64,000 bases of DNA. Origin: Aaosphaeria pasadenensis (lineage: Eukaryota > Ascomycota > Dothideomycetes > Pleosporales). Shown here piece after piece: positions 55,134-64,000 of this stretch. The DNA lies in assembly GCA_022813625.1 (NCBI GenBank), contig JAKLMB010000010.1:124001-188000 (forward strand). The letters are read 5' to 3'. Under the pieces are notes generated by a model that saw only the letters and a program-made list of their open reading frames with translations, had not been told where the DNA came from and made no database searches. Position 1 is the stretch's first letter. Each line of letters starts with the position of its first letter. Position numbers and translations under genes: made by a program.

Positions 55134-57681
55134 TCAGATAGGCACTCCGGCGGTTCCCTTCATCGTCGACTTTCGCGATGGCGACGCGCGAACAAGGACA
55201 CTCTCTCCAGCCTTGAGGACAACCCTGACCCTATTCCTTGGCTTGCTGGCTGTCGATGTCGTTTCGTCCTCGTTGACACGTTTCCTCTTTCCCAACAGTG
55301 GTGACGGTGAAGACTGTGGAGTCGTGGGTACGCTAGATGCGGCAGGCTGCGAGCTCTCACTATACGTGGAATATACGCTAGAGCTGCGTATTGCTGCTGA
55401 GAGGGGCGCCGGCAACGGTGGCAAGGGCGAGAACCTAGCGATGCGGTAACTCTTTGACGAACCAAACTTGTGTTTCTTTCTGGGACAGGGTGGCGGTGTT
55501 GTCGGTTCATCGTCTCGCTTTCTCTTCGGTGTGACTGGAGGCGTCTGTGATGTCGGTTCTTCGTCACGCTTTCTCTTTCGTGTGACTGGAGGAGCCTGTG
55601 ATATCGAGGGTGATGGGGATGGAGTTGTGAACTTGACCATCCGTTTAGCCAAATCGATATCAGACATGACTTCGTTGACTATGTTTACATCCCTGATCGG
55701 CGATAGCTTCCTGTCAGACGCTGCTTGCACACTCTCCTTCTTAATAGTGACTTGAACAGACTCTTCCGAGACCAAACCTTGATCGACCGAAAGAGATTGA
55801 TGGCTAGTAATCGACAACGACCTGTAGCTGCTGGCATCGTTAATTTCACTCTGGATATCCGCCTCTGTGGTAAGAATTTGTGGTAATTGCTCTGGCTCTG
55901 GGGAGACCGAAGAAGCAATAGTCGACTCAAGCGGGTCAGAAGAGCTGCCATCTGAAACGGACTCCTGGCAAGAACCTTCATCATCCATGACAACATCGCC
56001 ATCAGCGTCAATCGACCCGTCAGAGTCCTCCTCTTGCTGCTCTCCGTTCGTCGACTGTCGGGTCTTCCCATAACCGCTGTGATACACCACCCCTGCGGGC
56101 TTGAAAGGCTGAGAACCCCAGCTACCTTTCCTTCTGGCCTTGAGGTCGAAGAAAGTCCCTCGGGGTACGAATTCAGGGTACTCGACCTTGCGAAGGAGGG
56201 CAGTGATCTCGGTGGCACTCAGGGAGGGGAGAATGCTGGAAAGCTCGGAGATTCTGCGTTTGAGGGACGAGGGATTCGCCTGGGAGCCTTTTCGCGCAGC
56301 TATACGAGCCGAGCGGCGAATTGGAGCCGGAGGTGCGGGTCGCGGGTTGCGACCGCCTTGATTGGGTCTTGTAGATTTGGTAGTGGGTTGAGGTGGAGGA
56401 GGCGGAGAAAGAGGAGGAGGCGTTGATGGAGGTGGAGGCGGAGGAGGTGTTGATGGAGGTGGTAGACTTAACGAAGAGGAGAATTCAAGAGGATTGATGT
56501 TTGAGGGAAGGGCTGTTAAATACCTGCTTGGAGGCGGTAATGAAGGGTGTTGGTGATTGTCATCACTCTGGTCCGTAGCATTACTGTTATGCAAGGAGCT
56601 TGGGAGGTTCGGGTCCTTGGAGCCTTGTGAATGAGTCGAGCCTGCTAGGCTATCTGAGCTTTCGGGACCATTTGAGCTTCTAGGACCATTTGAGCTTCTG
56701 GGACCGTTCGAGCTTTTAGGGCCAGTCGAACTGCTTGGACTGTTCGAGCTTCTTGGGCCGTCCATGCTTCTGGGGCCATTCAAGCTGTCCGAACCAGGCG
56801 ACATTCCTAAGCCACTCGAACCACCCAATGTAGTCGATCCATGTGGACCGTCATACGGCAGTGAATCTGCTGAACCGAACGAACCTACTGAGCCGACTGA
56901 TCTAACTGAACCCGCCGAGTCACTTCCCCTATGCGAACGATCGTTATCAACGATCATAACCATGTGCTCAACATCATTGTAGGTGAGAAAACGGGGAGAC
57001 AAGGCATCACGCGCAACTCTCTCCGCCACGACATCGGACATCCACTGACGGACAGTCTCGCAGCCGTCTTCGAAGGGGAACTCGATCGCGAGGCACTGCA
57101 GAGCGGATAGGGTTCGCAGGTGCCAATGTCGCATATCTGTCGGTTCCGGATCTGCGTATATGTGGAGGCATCGGTTGTGGTCCTCGGATGTGACTTCTGT
57201 GCGTCTGATGTCTTTTTCAGTTGGGAGGATATCCTCGGGGATGGCTTCGATGGCGGCGAGGAGACCCCATTGCGAGGCGATGTTTTGGAGCGTGAGAGTT
57301 ATTTGCGACTGGGTATATGCGTCGAGGTTTGGGTAGAAGAAGAAGTGTTCGTTGATGAAGGCGTCGATGTTTTCTGGGAACTGGTCATAGCCGTAGATTA
57401 CCGAATCTTTCAAGTCATCGTTAAGTGAGTTGGAGATTTCTTCCAATCCGTCGTGATCGTTGTTGGATTGAGAAGATGGATCCTCCGATCTCCGGTCTTC
57501 AGACGCACAAGTCGCTACTGCGTCAGAAATTGTTGATGAGAAAGACTGAGTCTCATGTCCAGCACCAGATAAAATCACTGAAAAATCCCACGGCCTGCCG
57601 TGCTGCTGATTTCCGGAGTCTGACACTGTTCAAACGCGTTAGCATCGTCTAACATCTAAGCTCATGTTGGGTGTACTTACT
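55134..57681 (-). CDS. low-complexity, probably nuclear protein of unknown function, 830 aa
   Basis: The start codon is split by a 55-nt intron: A at 57681, then TG at 57625-57624. The coding sequence runs on to 55134. No other in-frame ATG occurs before residue 165, and the joined frame begins MSDSGNQQHGRPWDF. Residues about 80-215 look ordered and helical (NIASQWGLLAAIEAIPEDIL, RHWHLRTLSALQCLAIEFPF). They are followed by a Ser/Gly stretch, a hexapeptide repeat of GPRSSN type (about 278-325), Pro-rich runs and an RRSARIAARKG basic patch. The C-terminal third carries several KRKR clusters in near-repeats (TRKRKRDEEPTSQ, TPKRKRDDEPTTP) typical of nuclear signals. I recognise no catalytic domain. 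A chromatin-associated or scaffold role is a guess. Confidence 0.75.
56648..56796. repeat. 18-bp tandem repeat, about seven diverged copies
   Basis: Units such as GGACCATTTGAGCTTCTG recur every 18 bp on the plus strand. On the coding strand they encode the hexapeptide GPRSSN and variants. Two adjacent units near 56663-56700 are almost identical, while others have drifted, so expansion was probably partly recent. Confidence 0.8.
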
Positions 57682-58320
57682 AGTTGAAGACCTGTGATCC
57701 CTCTTCGAATATGATTTCTAAATTCTTGGGAAGACTATGATGTTCGTAGAAGGAAATAAGAAGGCTTGTGGGATATCCAATGCCAGAGCGTTTGTTGGTT
57801 TTTTATTTCGATCATTTTGATGGTCAAACAATGATTGGCGTGTAGATTAAGTGTACAAAGCTTTGCGATCACAAAGACTGCACACAACTGTCTTTGTTGT
57901 CTCATCATTATCTTTAACGTTTCCCAAATGGTTGCTATGTAATGTTAGATGTGCTGCACAATTCTATTGATTGTAACGATTGCTTAGTTAGAACTGGTCA
58001 CGGGAGTACGCAAGATGAGACAGAAAATTGAAGTGTTGACAAACGGTTAGATATGTGTATCGTACACCTTGAGCTTGACGATCATGAGGTACAGCCCCAA
58101 GATAGGACGATGATGCATGCATTGATAAGAAGAAAATGTCCGGTAGCCTTCGCAACGCCAAAATGATTGATGCAAAACAAATACAAGGAAGGATATCGAA
58201 AGTGAATTACGCCAACGTCGTTGCCAACCCTTGTTGGTCTAACTGGTATGAGAACGTTTGCAGTTGTGAAAAGGGAAGCAAAAGAAAACGCCAAACGCTA
58301 TGTTAGAAATGGGAAAGCAC
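57682..58320. other. intergenic region upstream of the split-start gene
   Basis: About 640 bp. The part next to 57681 must include the non-coding first exon and promoter of the minus-strand gene. No ORF is supported. Confidence 0.5.
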
Positions 58321-59703
58321 CTAATGCATGGTGTGTGAACGGAAAATGCTTCTCAGTCCAGACGGTTCCTTCTTTTTCTTGCTTTTCGTGCTGCCCTCCT
58401 TAACGGTATGGCTGCGTCTAGATGTGGTTGATTTTGCGCTCTTGACGGACTTAGCCCGATGTGATTTGCGATCCTGCTCAAGCCTGGCACTTCGTCGAGA
58501 CTTGAGGTCTTCTTCGTCGAGAACTCCTGCGGCAACTAGGTGGCGGGATGCACCCGGGGTGATAAATTCGCCGTCAACTGTGGTACCAGCACTTTGCTCT
58601 TCGACATCCGCGATGCCTCGGCGCCAAAGCTCAATGCGACTCAGCTCCTTCGTTTCCAACTCGTCCAATTGGTAAGCTTCCCCGCCGTTTGCAGGCATAG
58701 CAATAGGCTTCTCCTCCTCCTTCTGAGCCTGAATCTTCTTGACAATTTTGAAACCTCCTAGAGCGACGATTGTGACACCAATCCCAACACCAGCAGCGAT
58801 CATGAATTGAGGGCTGATGAGAAGTGCGGCAACCGCGGGGAAGCTGCCCTTCAGAACTGGGAGAACGGCAGGGCCCATCTTTCCAACGATTGTGCTGATC
58901 TCCGCAAGCGTCAATGCTACTGCAGCTAGAGCATCGGGATTCTTCTGAAGAGAGTCGATCATGGTCGTGACGGAATGCTGCAGGCAGTTGGCTTCATCAA
59001 GCAGGACCGTGAGCTTAGAGGCCTTCTCTCGCAATTCACCGTCGTCGTAGCGCGGGGAGGGAAGTGGGGGAGGAATATCGCCGTATGCGAGGTCCATATC
59101 AATATCATGTACCGACTTAGATCGCTCCGTTTTGAGGGTAGCAAGCTGCACTGGCCCAGCGGTGTGCCTTCTCTGCAGCTCCTGGCGGTGTCCCTCTCTG
59201 GCATCACCTGCTAGATCTTGTTCGAAGCGATGTTTGCGACTGCTCTTCTTGTGGGGAATATCGTCGTTTGCGTAGAAGCTATCCGTGTAGCCACGCTCCA
59301 TTGGAGGTCTGGGGTGGTGCCTGTGGGATTTGGAACGGTGGGTGGCTTTCGAGTGCTTGGAGTGTCGCGACGATGCGCGCGAGCGGGTATCATCGTTATC
59401 TTCTATGCGCACGGCTTTGATGCCCTCGCTGAGCTTCTTTTCTTCATAGGCGGCTTTGCGCTCGGCGGTAATCTCAGCTTTACGTTCACGGTAGGCAGAG
59501 CGCGCCTCCTTGAAAACATCGACAATGTGTCGGCTCTATTGGACATTGGAGGGTTAGCGGTTGACAGCTTTGTGGGGAGAGGAGGAGGTGCGGGTAAGAA
59601 GGGTGGATGGATAGGCGGATGCATGCATGGACTGATGACTACTTACGCTCTTGACAACCTTGCCTGACTTGTTAATGATGGTGATCGTCTCTCCAACACC
59701 CAT
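58321..59703 (-). CDS. conserved fungal protein with central hydrophobic hairpin, 423 aa
   Basis: Two exons on the minus strand, 59703-59647 and 59535-58321, with a 111-nt intron. The short first exon encodes MGVGETITIINKSGKVVKS. A charged helical region follows (VFKEARSAYRERKAEITAER, then KAAYEEKK). Next come a Ser/His/Arg-rich disordered stretch, a predicted helix (ASKLTVLLDEANCLQHSVTT) and a strongly hydrophobic glycine-containing segment (about 225-265: VLPVLKGSFPAVAALLISPQ, then AAGVGIGVTIVALGGFKIV). The C-terminal tail is very basic. The hydrophobic part could insert in a membrane as a hairpin or form an apolar core. I have seen the same plan in other ascomycetes without a known role. 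Confidence 0.75.
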
Positions 59704-62700
59704 ATTGGCGAACCAAGGATGCAGCTGCCCTGCACGCTGCTATGTGTAAAAGCAAAAGTGAGGAGCTCGCGATGTGTGAGGTTGTGGAACGTAGAACGGC
59801 AGAGGCGCACGAGGTAGTAGGTAGTCGGTAGATAGGTCGTTGGTAGCTTAGCTAGCGATAAAGGGTGCAGAGGCGGTCAAAAGTACGGTCAAGATTGAAT
59901 GAATCAGGACCACAACGCTTCGGCACCGGACTGGCACCAGTGGTGGGGCGGGTCGTTAACAGCGCGGCGATGGTGAGCCTTTATTTAAACATTTAATGTA
60001 TGAATGAACAAATGTTGATGTAGGCGAAAAGCGAAATTGGACTTGATTGATGTTGAGTAGTGGTGACGATGTGTGGTTGATAGTGACTCGTGCCCCTCAA
60101 TAGAAAGAGTGAGGCGGCAAGTAGATGTTATTAGGATGCCTGGTAGTATGCTAGGTATGCATGTATATGCGTAGTAATTGTACTCGTAGTATGCAGTATC
60201 AAGGTAGCTTGGTACCTAATATGCCAACAACGACGACAAAAGACAGGGAAGAGAGATGCAGCTGCAGTAGAATCAGAAGAAGGGAAGGGAATTATGATGC
60301 GGGCGAGGGCCCATGATAACGGATGAGCAAATAACGGGTGCTGAATTAATGGCGCGCGCGGATGTAGCCACACAGGACTGGACAGGATAGGGCGTTGGAG
60401 AGGGAGAGAAGAGCGAATGCCCAGAGAGGGATACAGGAATGGAATGGGTTTAGGACTTCGACTGCAAATCGACCCAGTAGAAGTCGTGCCCGCAGTCATA
60501 GTATCGTGAGCATGAGACGTCTTGGACTGGCATTGGACGGGTTTGGACGGGGCATTGGAGGAGGGGGCGCGCGCATTAGGGTGTCAAGTCATGGCCGGGG
60601 AAAGCGGAAGGATAATTGAGGTTGGTTGGCGTGTCGCTCTGTAACAGGACGTTCCAAGGGCATGCTAGTCTTTAGTCGCTGGCCACTGCTGGCCTGGCTC
60701 AATGAATTATCACAACTCGTAATACCGGTATTATCGAATTGAAGCCATCTTCGTTGTACCTGCGGAGTAACTTGTTGTCTCTCTTGGTCCGGGCCTTTTT
60801 GCCTGCGTTGTCGCCTGCAGCCTCCCACCACTATTTGGGGGGAGGCCCATGGAGCCATGGCCGCCGTATATGCGGGCAGCGTATCGCCGTGCAGCTTCAT
60901 CATCCGCTTCCTTTTTCCCATTGGCGCGTGCTGGAACAAATAACCCCAAATGAGAAATCTAGCTGATGCGAGTTCTGTCGCCTGTCGGAGTAGACATGGA
61001 CGTCGCCAGGGTGGTCGATTGCTCTCCCAGTCAACGGACAGATTATTGATGCAATGCATTCGGATCTCGCAGATATTGTGCAGCACATACATGTACAACA
61101 ACAGGGCGATGCGCGCCATGCATGGAAAAATTCTCCCAGATCACCATACCTATAATAATATGCATCGGAAGCAGCAGCCTCATCATCATCATCGCCTTCG
61201 TGGTACCCAGCCATCGCGGTCGCCGTCATTGATGCCCAAGTAACGGTACGACTGGTACCAAGCCGTACTCCGGTTCGCCTTCTCTTTCATCTCTCAGCTG
61301 CCGTCTGCCGTTGATTTGGCTCGCCTCTATGCTGTCTTACGTACTCCTTGGTGCCCTTTTTGCGCAGAGGATGGTCTGGCCTGGGGACGATCTGCCGCGC
61401 ACCAGGACACAAAGGCACAAGAACAGCCCGAATTCCTGAGGATCAGGGTCCCGAGAGACCCGTAGTCTCGTACTTTCAGCTGCCCGCCCAAGCCGTCCTA
61501 CCGTAGTTGGGAGAATCAGACATGGAACAGGGTGTGAGGTGAAGACAACTAATGAAAAGTTGCTAGAAGTGTGGCTGTGTGGCTGGTGTATCTCTTCACG
61601 TGATGCTTTTTCGCCTCCAATACACCAGAAATTGATCCCAGACGACAGTGACTGTCTTCCATTTCTTCACACAATCTGCCAGCATACCCAGATTTGCTAA
61701 CGCTGCGTAATCACTTCCAATCAGAAAAGCTTCGCATGCACTAACATGCGATATGACAACATACCAACATAATTCCCATCCTGTTAACACAAGGAGCACC
61801 TTTTCGCTGGCCTACTATGCCAAATCAATCAAAGGCGGTACCCAACCTCATGCATCGCATGGCCCTTCCCAAACATGTTCCGAGGCGCCTCTAATCATGC
61901 TTTTTCCGGTTAATGGAAGAGTCTGCCACCGCTGATGATGTGGCATAAGCAATCAGACGTGTCGAACGGGTGTCTTCCGATTACATGCCTAGAAGGTAAT
62001 AGTACAATTCCCCAAATGCTCTGTCCTGGCATCCACCACCCCGACCGAACGTCGTATCGGCGATGATGTACCGACCCACGGGAGTCGGTGAATTGTTTGT
62101 GTATTTGTGAGTGTGAGTATGTGCTCTGAAGGGCAAGGTATGCAGAGCAAAAGATTGCGAAGTCTGAGGCTCATCAACGACCTCCCTCGTGGAGCTGCGG
62201 CCTCGTTTTGGTAACTTTTCAATTCATCTGCAACCAATTGAACCAAACCCAGTAGCAAGGACAAGGGAAACCCCCGCCTATGGAGACAACCCCTTGTTAC
62301 GAGTGGTTCTACCCTAATGATGGAATGCGCTGTGCTACACGCATCCAAACGCCCTGGGACTACTGGTCTAAATACAAGTCGAACAGCTAAGTACAATTCG
62401 CATCACGAGGGATGCCGTCCGTTCTCTAGGTTCCGGTTCTTCATCATTGTTGAACAAACAAAGCATGGCGGTACATGTGCCGTCACTGAATTGCGGCAAG
62501 GCAGCCCAAGGAATCAGGACGGACGACAAGTCAAGACAGCATGTGCAGTCAACTACGGAAGACCGCTCAATAAAGTTCTTGTCCCAATCTTTATGTACTC
62601 CCTGTGAAACGAGCAAAGAACAAAGATAAGAAGCAGTACATAATAAACTACATTCTCTCATTCTGTTCCAGTAACGGCACTGAGCAGGAGAAGACAGTCA

Positions 62701-63533
62701 TCTCTATTTGGACACAGATCTCGCCATACTGCAGAGATCGCTCGCCATCCCCAAATCATCATCGCACAGAGCACGGGTCAGTCATGGCCGATGTTGACTC
62801 AAGCTTGTCCTCCTCAGAGACATTACTCTCGACCTGCTCCAACTCTTCTTGCGACGTTTCCTCCCGTGATGTACCTGACGACTGCAACAATTGCACGATT
62901 GGAGGACTTCCACCGCCAGATGCACGCCGAGATTCGGTAGTCACTGACGATCACCAGAGCGCCGCATCCCCTTCTTCTTCATCTTGCCCTCCAGCTGCTG
63001 ATTTCATTCCCATCCTTCATAGTTTCTCTGCCTGCAGCGGCGTAGGAAGAGTCATGTGCCACTACTCGCGATCGATTACATCAAAGGACATTTCATTGGG
63101 GTCAAGGGGCTTAAATGGGAAAGGTACGTGAATTGTCTGGGTCATGACGGGTGTCAGCTAGGCCAACCACACATTCTATTCCCCGGACTTTTCGCACAAT
63201 CTCGCCACGTGCAGTTCGCATTGTCCCGTACCATCAACGCCAGAGTGAAACGCATGATATCTGGCAATGGATGGTCACGTATATCAAACATTCCAATGAT
63301 GGTAGTGTCCCAAGATTCAACCCCACAGCGACCACCTCTTGCGGGCGCCGCATCGGACCGCCGAAGCACTAGTCAGGGTCCAACCGCGCCGGCAGATCTC
63401 GTCATAGCCCGCCCACCTGCCCACATGCGCCTAACAAAGCAGGTCTCGACGACGACAACCTCTCTCGTGACGATGCCAAAGAGCTATTCAGAATCACCCA
63501 TACATACCCAAGATCCAGGCTGACCTTTCGTCA
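59704..63533. other. long intergenic region between divergent genes
   Basis: 3.8 kb with no gene I can support. 59750-60600 is purine-rich on the plus strand, i.e. pyrimidine-rich on the coding strand of the 58321-59703 gene, which fits its promoter and 5' UTR. An ORF at 62784-63131 (Ser/Asp/Cys-rich N-terminus) runs into a GTACGT donor-like word at 63123. It might be a 5' exon of the DUG2-like gene or an independent short gene, but no acceptor restores a convincing frame. A second open frame covers 63056-63523. Confidence 0.4.
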
Positions 63534-64000
63534 ATGGCAGAACCGCCCCACCATGATTTCAATGGCACTCCACGCCCAGTGCCCACTCCGAGCCGGCAGC
63601 CCTCATTATCGCATCGCATGAAGCACGACAAATCGATCCTTGCGCTTGCCCTGTCCGCCTCGTACATATTCGCAGGAACTCAGGGAGGAGAGATATTGGT
63701 AAGTGGAGGAGATTGTTCCATATGTGGAGGCGCGCGGCATTGACAGCGTCTAGGTATACAGCTTGGACACCTATGAACCCAAAAAGGTCATTGAGGCCCA
63801 CAGAGGCAGTGTGCTTGGCCTTTGTCTATCGCAAGACCAGGAACTTCTATTTTCGAGTGCGACAGACCCTTTTGTGAACGTAAGCATTCAATTGCACCCG
63901 GCCCGAGATGCCCGTTGACCCGGCTCTAGGTTTGGAGCACCACTACCTTTCTCCGGTTATATGCGATTTGGTCGACCTACGATGTTGGGGATATCTTCTG
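63534..64000 (+). CDS. DUG2: DUG2-type WD40/peptidase subunit, 5' part only (cut by window end)
   Basis: Partial. The exons seen are 63534-63698, 63754-63879 and 63930 onward, with introns of 55 and 50 nt. The encoded start reads like the N-terminal WD40 region of DUG2: HDKSILALALSASYIFAGTQ, then GGEIL, VYSLDTYEPKKVIEAHRGSV, LFSSATDPFVNVW and YAIWSTYDVGDIF. In yeast, DUG2 joins WD repeats to an M20-type domain and forms with DUG3 the gamma-glutamyl-transpeptidase-independent glutathione-degrading complex in the cytosol. The peptidase half lies beyond the window. The start ATG at 63534 is chosen because the frame upstream meets a stop at 63468; longer 5' exons cannot be excluded. Confidence 0.75.

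Noticed and set aside
60131..61243. Several ORFs of 70-180 codons in the long gap near 60-61 kb
   Set aside because: Compositionally biased, overlapping on both strands, no domain, no coherent splice model.
1..64000. tRNA, rRNA, CRISPR arrays, prokaryotic operons or ribosome-binding sites
   Set aside because: I saw no tRNA-like B-box/stem arrangement, no rRNA-like stretch and no regularly spaced repeat array; gene structure is plainly eukaryotic. A tRNAscan run would be the decisive test for small RNA genes.

Overview
This window looks like nuclear DNA of a filamentous ascomycete (Pezizomycotina). The genes carry many introns of about 46-60 nt with GTRNGT-type donors and CTAAC/CTGAC branch points. 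Fungus-specific families are present: two Zn2Cys6 regulators, a CFEM-type protein, a SAT4/PTH11-like membrane protein, a fungal P450 and three sugar-porter MFS proteins. Short TACGGAGTA-type palindromes also occur; to my knowledge these are common in Eurotiales, so a Eurotiales-like origin is a guess. I read 27 protein genes with confidence or fair support, plus one doubtful small ORF. I saw no rRNA, tRNA or CRISPR. Gene models were built by hand, joining exons so that reading phase and family similarity both hold.

Layout. 2-5 kb: BTB/POZ protein. 5.9-11.4 kb: aldehyde dehydrogenase, DapA-type aldolase and FMN-dependent 2-hydroxy-acid dehydrogenase, the last two divergent. 11.8-29.5 kb: a block rich in carbon-acquisition genes. 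It holds a Zn2Cys6 regulator, an NAD(P)-binding epimerase-like protein, a dihydroxyacetone-synthase-like transketolase, two MFS sugar transporters, a secreted bacterial-type solute-binding protein and a secreted PQQ-type sugar dehydrogenase. A 180-bp TA-flanked MITE lies after the transketolase and a broken relative after the first transporter. 30.5-42.9 kb: membrane and surface proteins (tandem CFEM-like protein, polytopic protein, SAT4/PTH11-like protein, type II membrane protein), a P450 and an F-box protein. 43.2-48.3 kb: an MFS oligosaccharide-type transporter divergent from an intracellular GH2 beta-mannosidase. 49-53 kb: a second polytopic protein related to the one at 32 kb, convergent with a second Zn2Cys6 regulator. 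53.7-59.7 kb: a small mitochondrial protein and two proteins of unknown role, all on the minus strand. 63.5 kb to the edge: the 5' end of a DUG2-type WD40/peptidase gene.

Working together. The clearest functional pair is the transporter/beta-mannosidase couple, which fits import of manno-oligosaccharides and their hydrolysis in the cell. The aldolase, aldehyde dehydrogenase and hydroxy-acid dehydrogenase could form a route from a 2-keto-3-deoxy acid to pyruvate, but their substrates cannot be read from the sequence. The 11.8-29.5 kb block may be a catabolic cluster, with extracellular aldose oxidation, solute capture, uptake and sugar-phosphate rearrangement under one regulator. This is inference from gene order alone.

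Most unusual details: a start codon split by an intron (A at 57681, TG at 57625-57624), a probable GC-AG intron in the 12-14 kb regulator, and a secreted prokaryote-type binding protein next to an MFS transporter.
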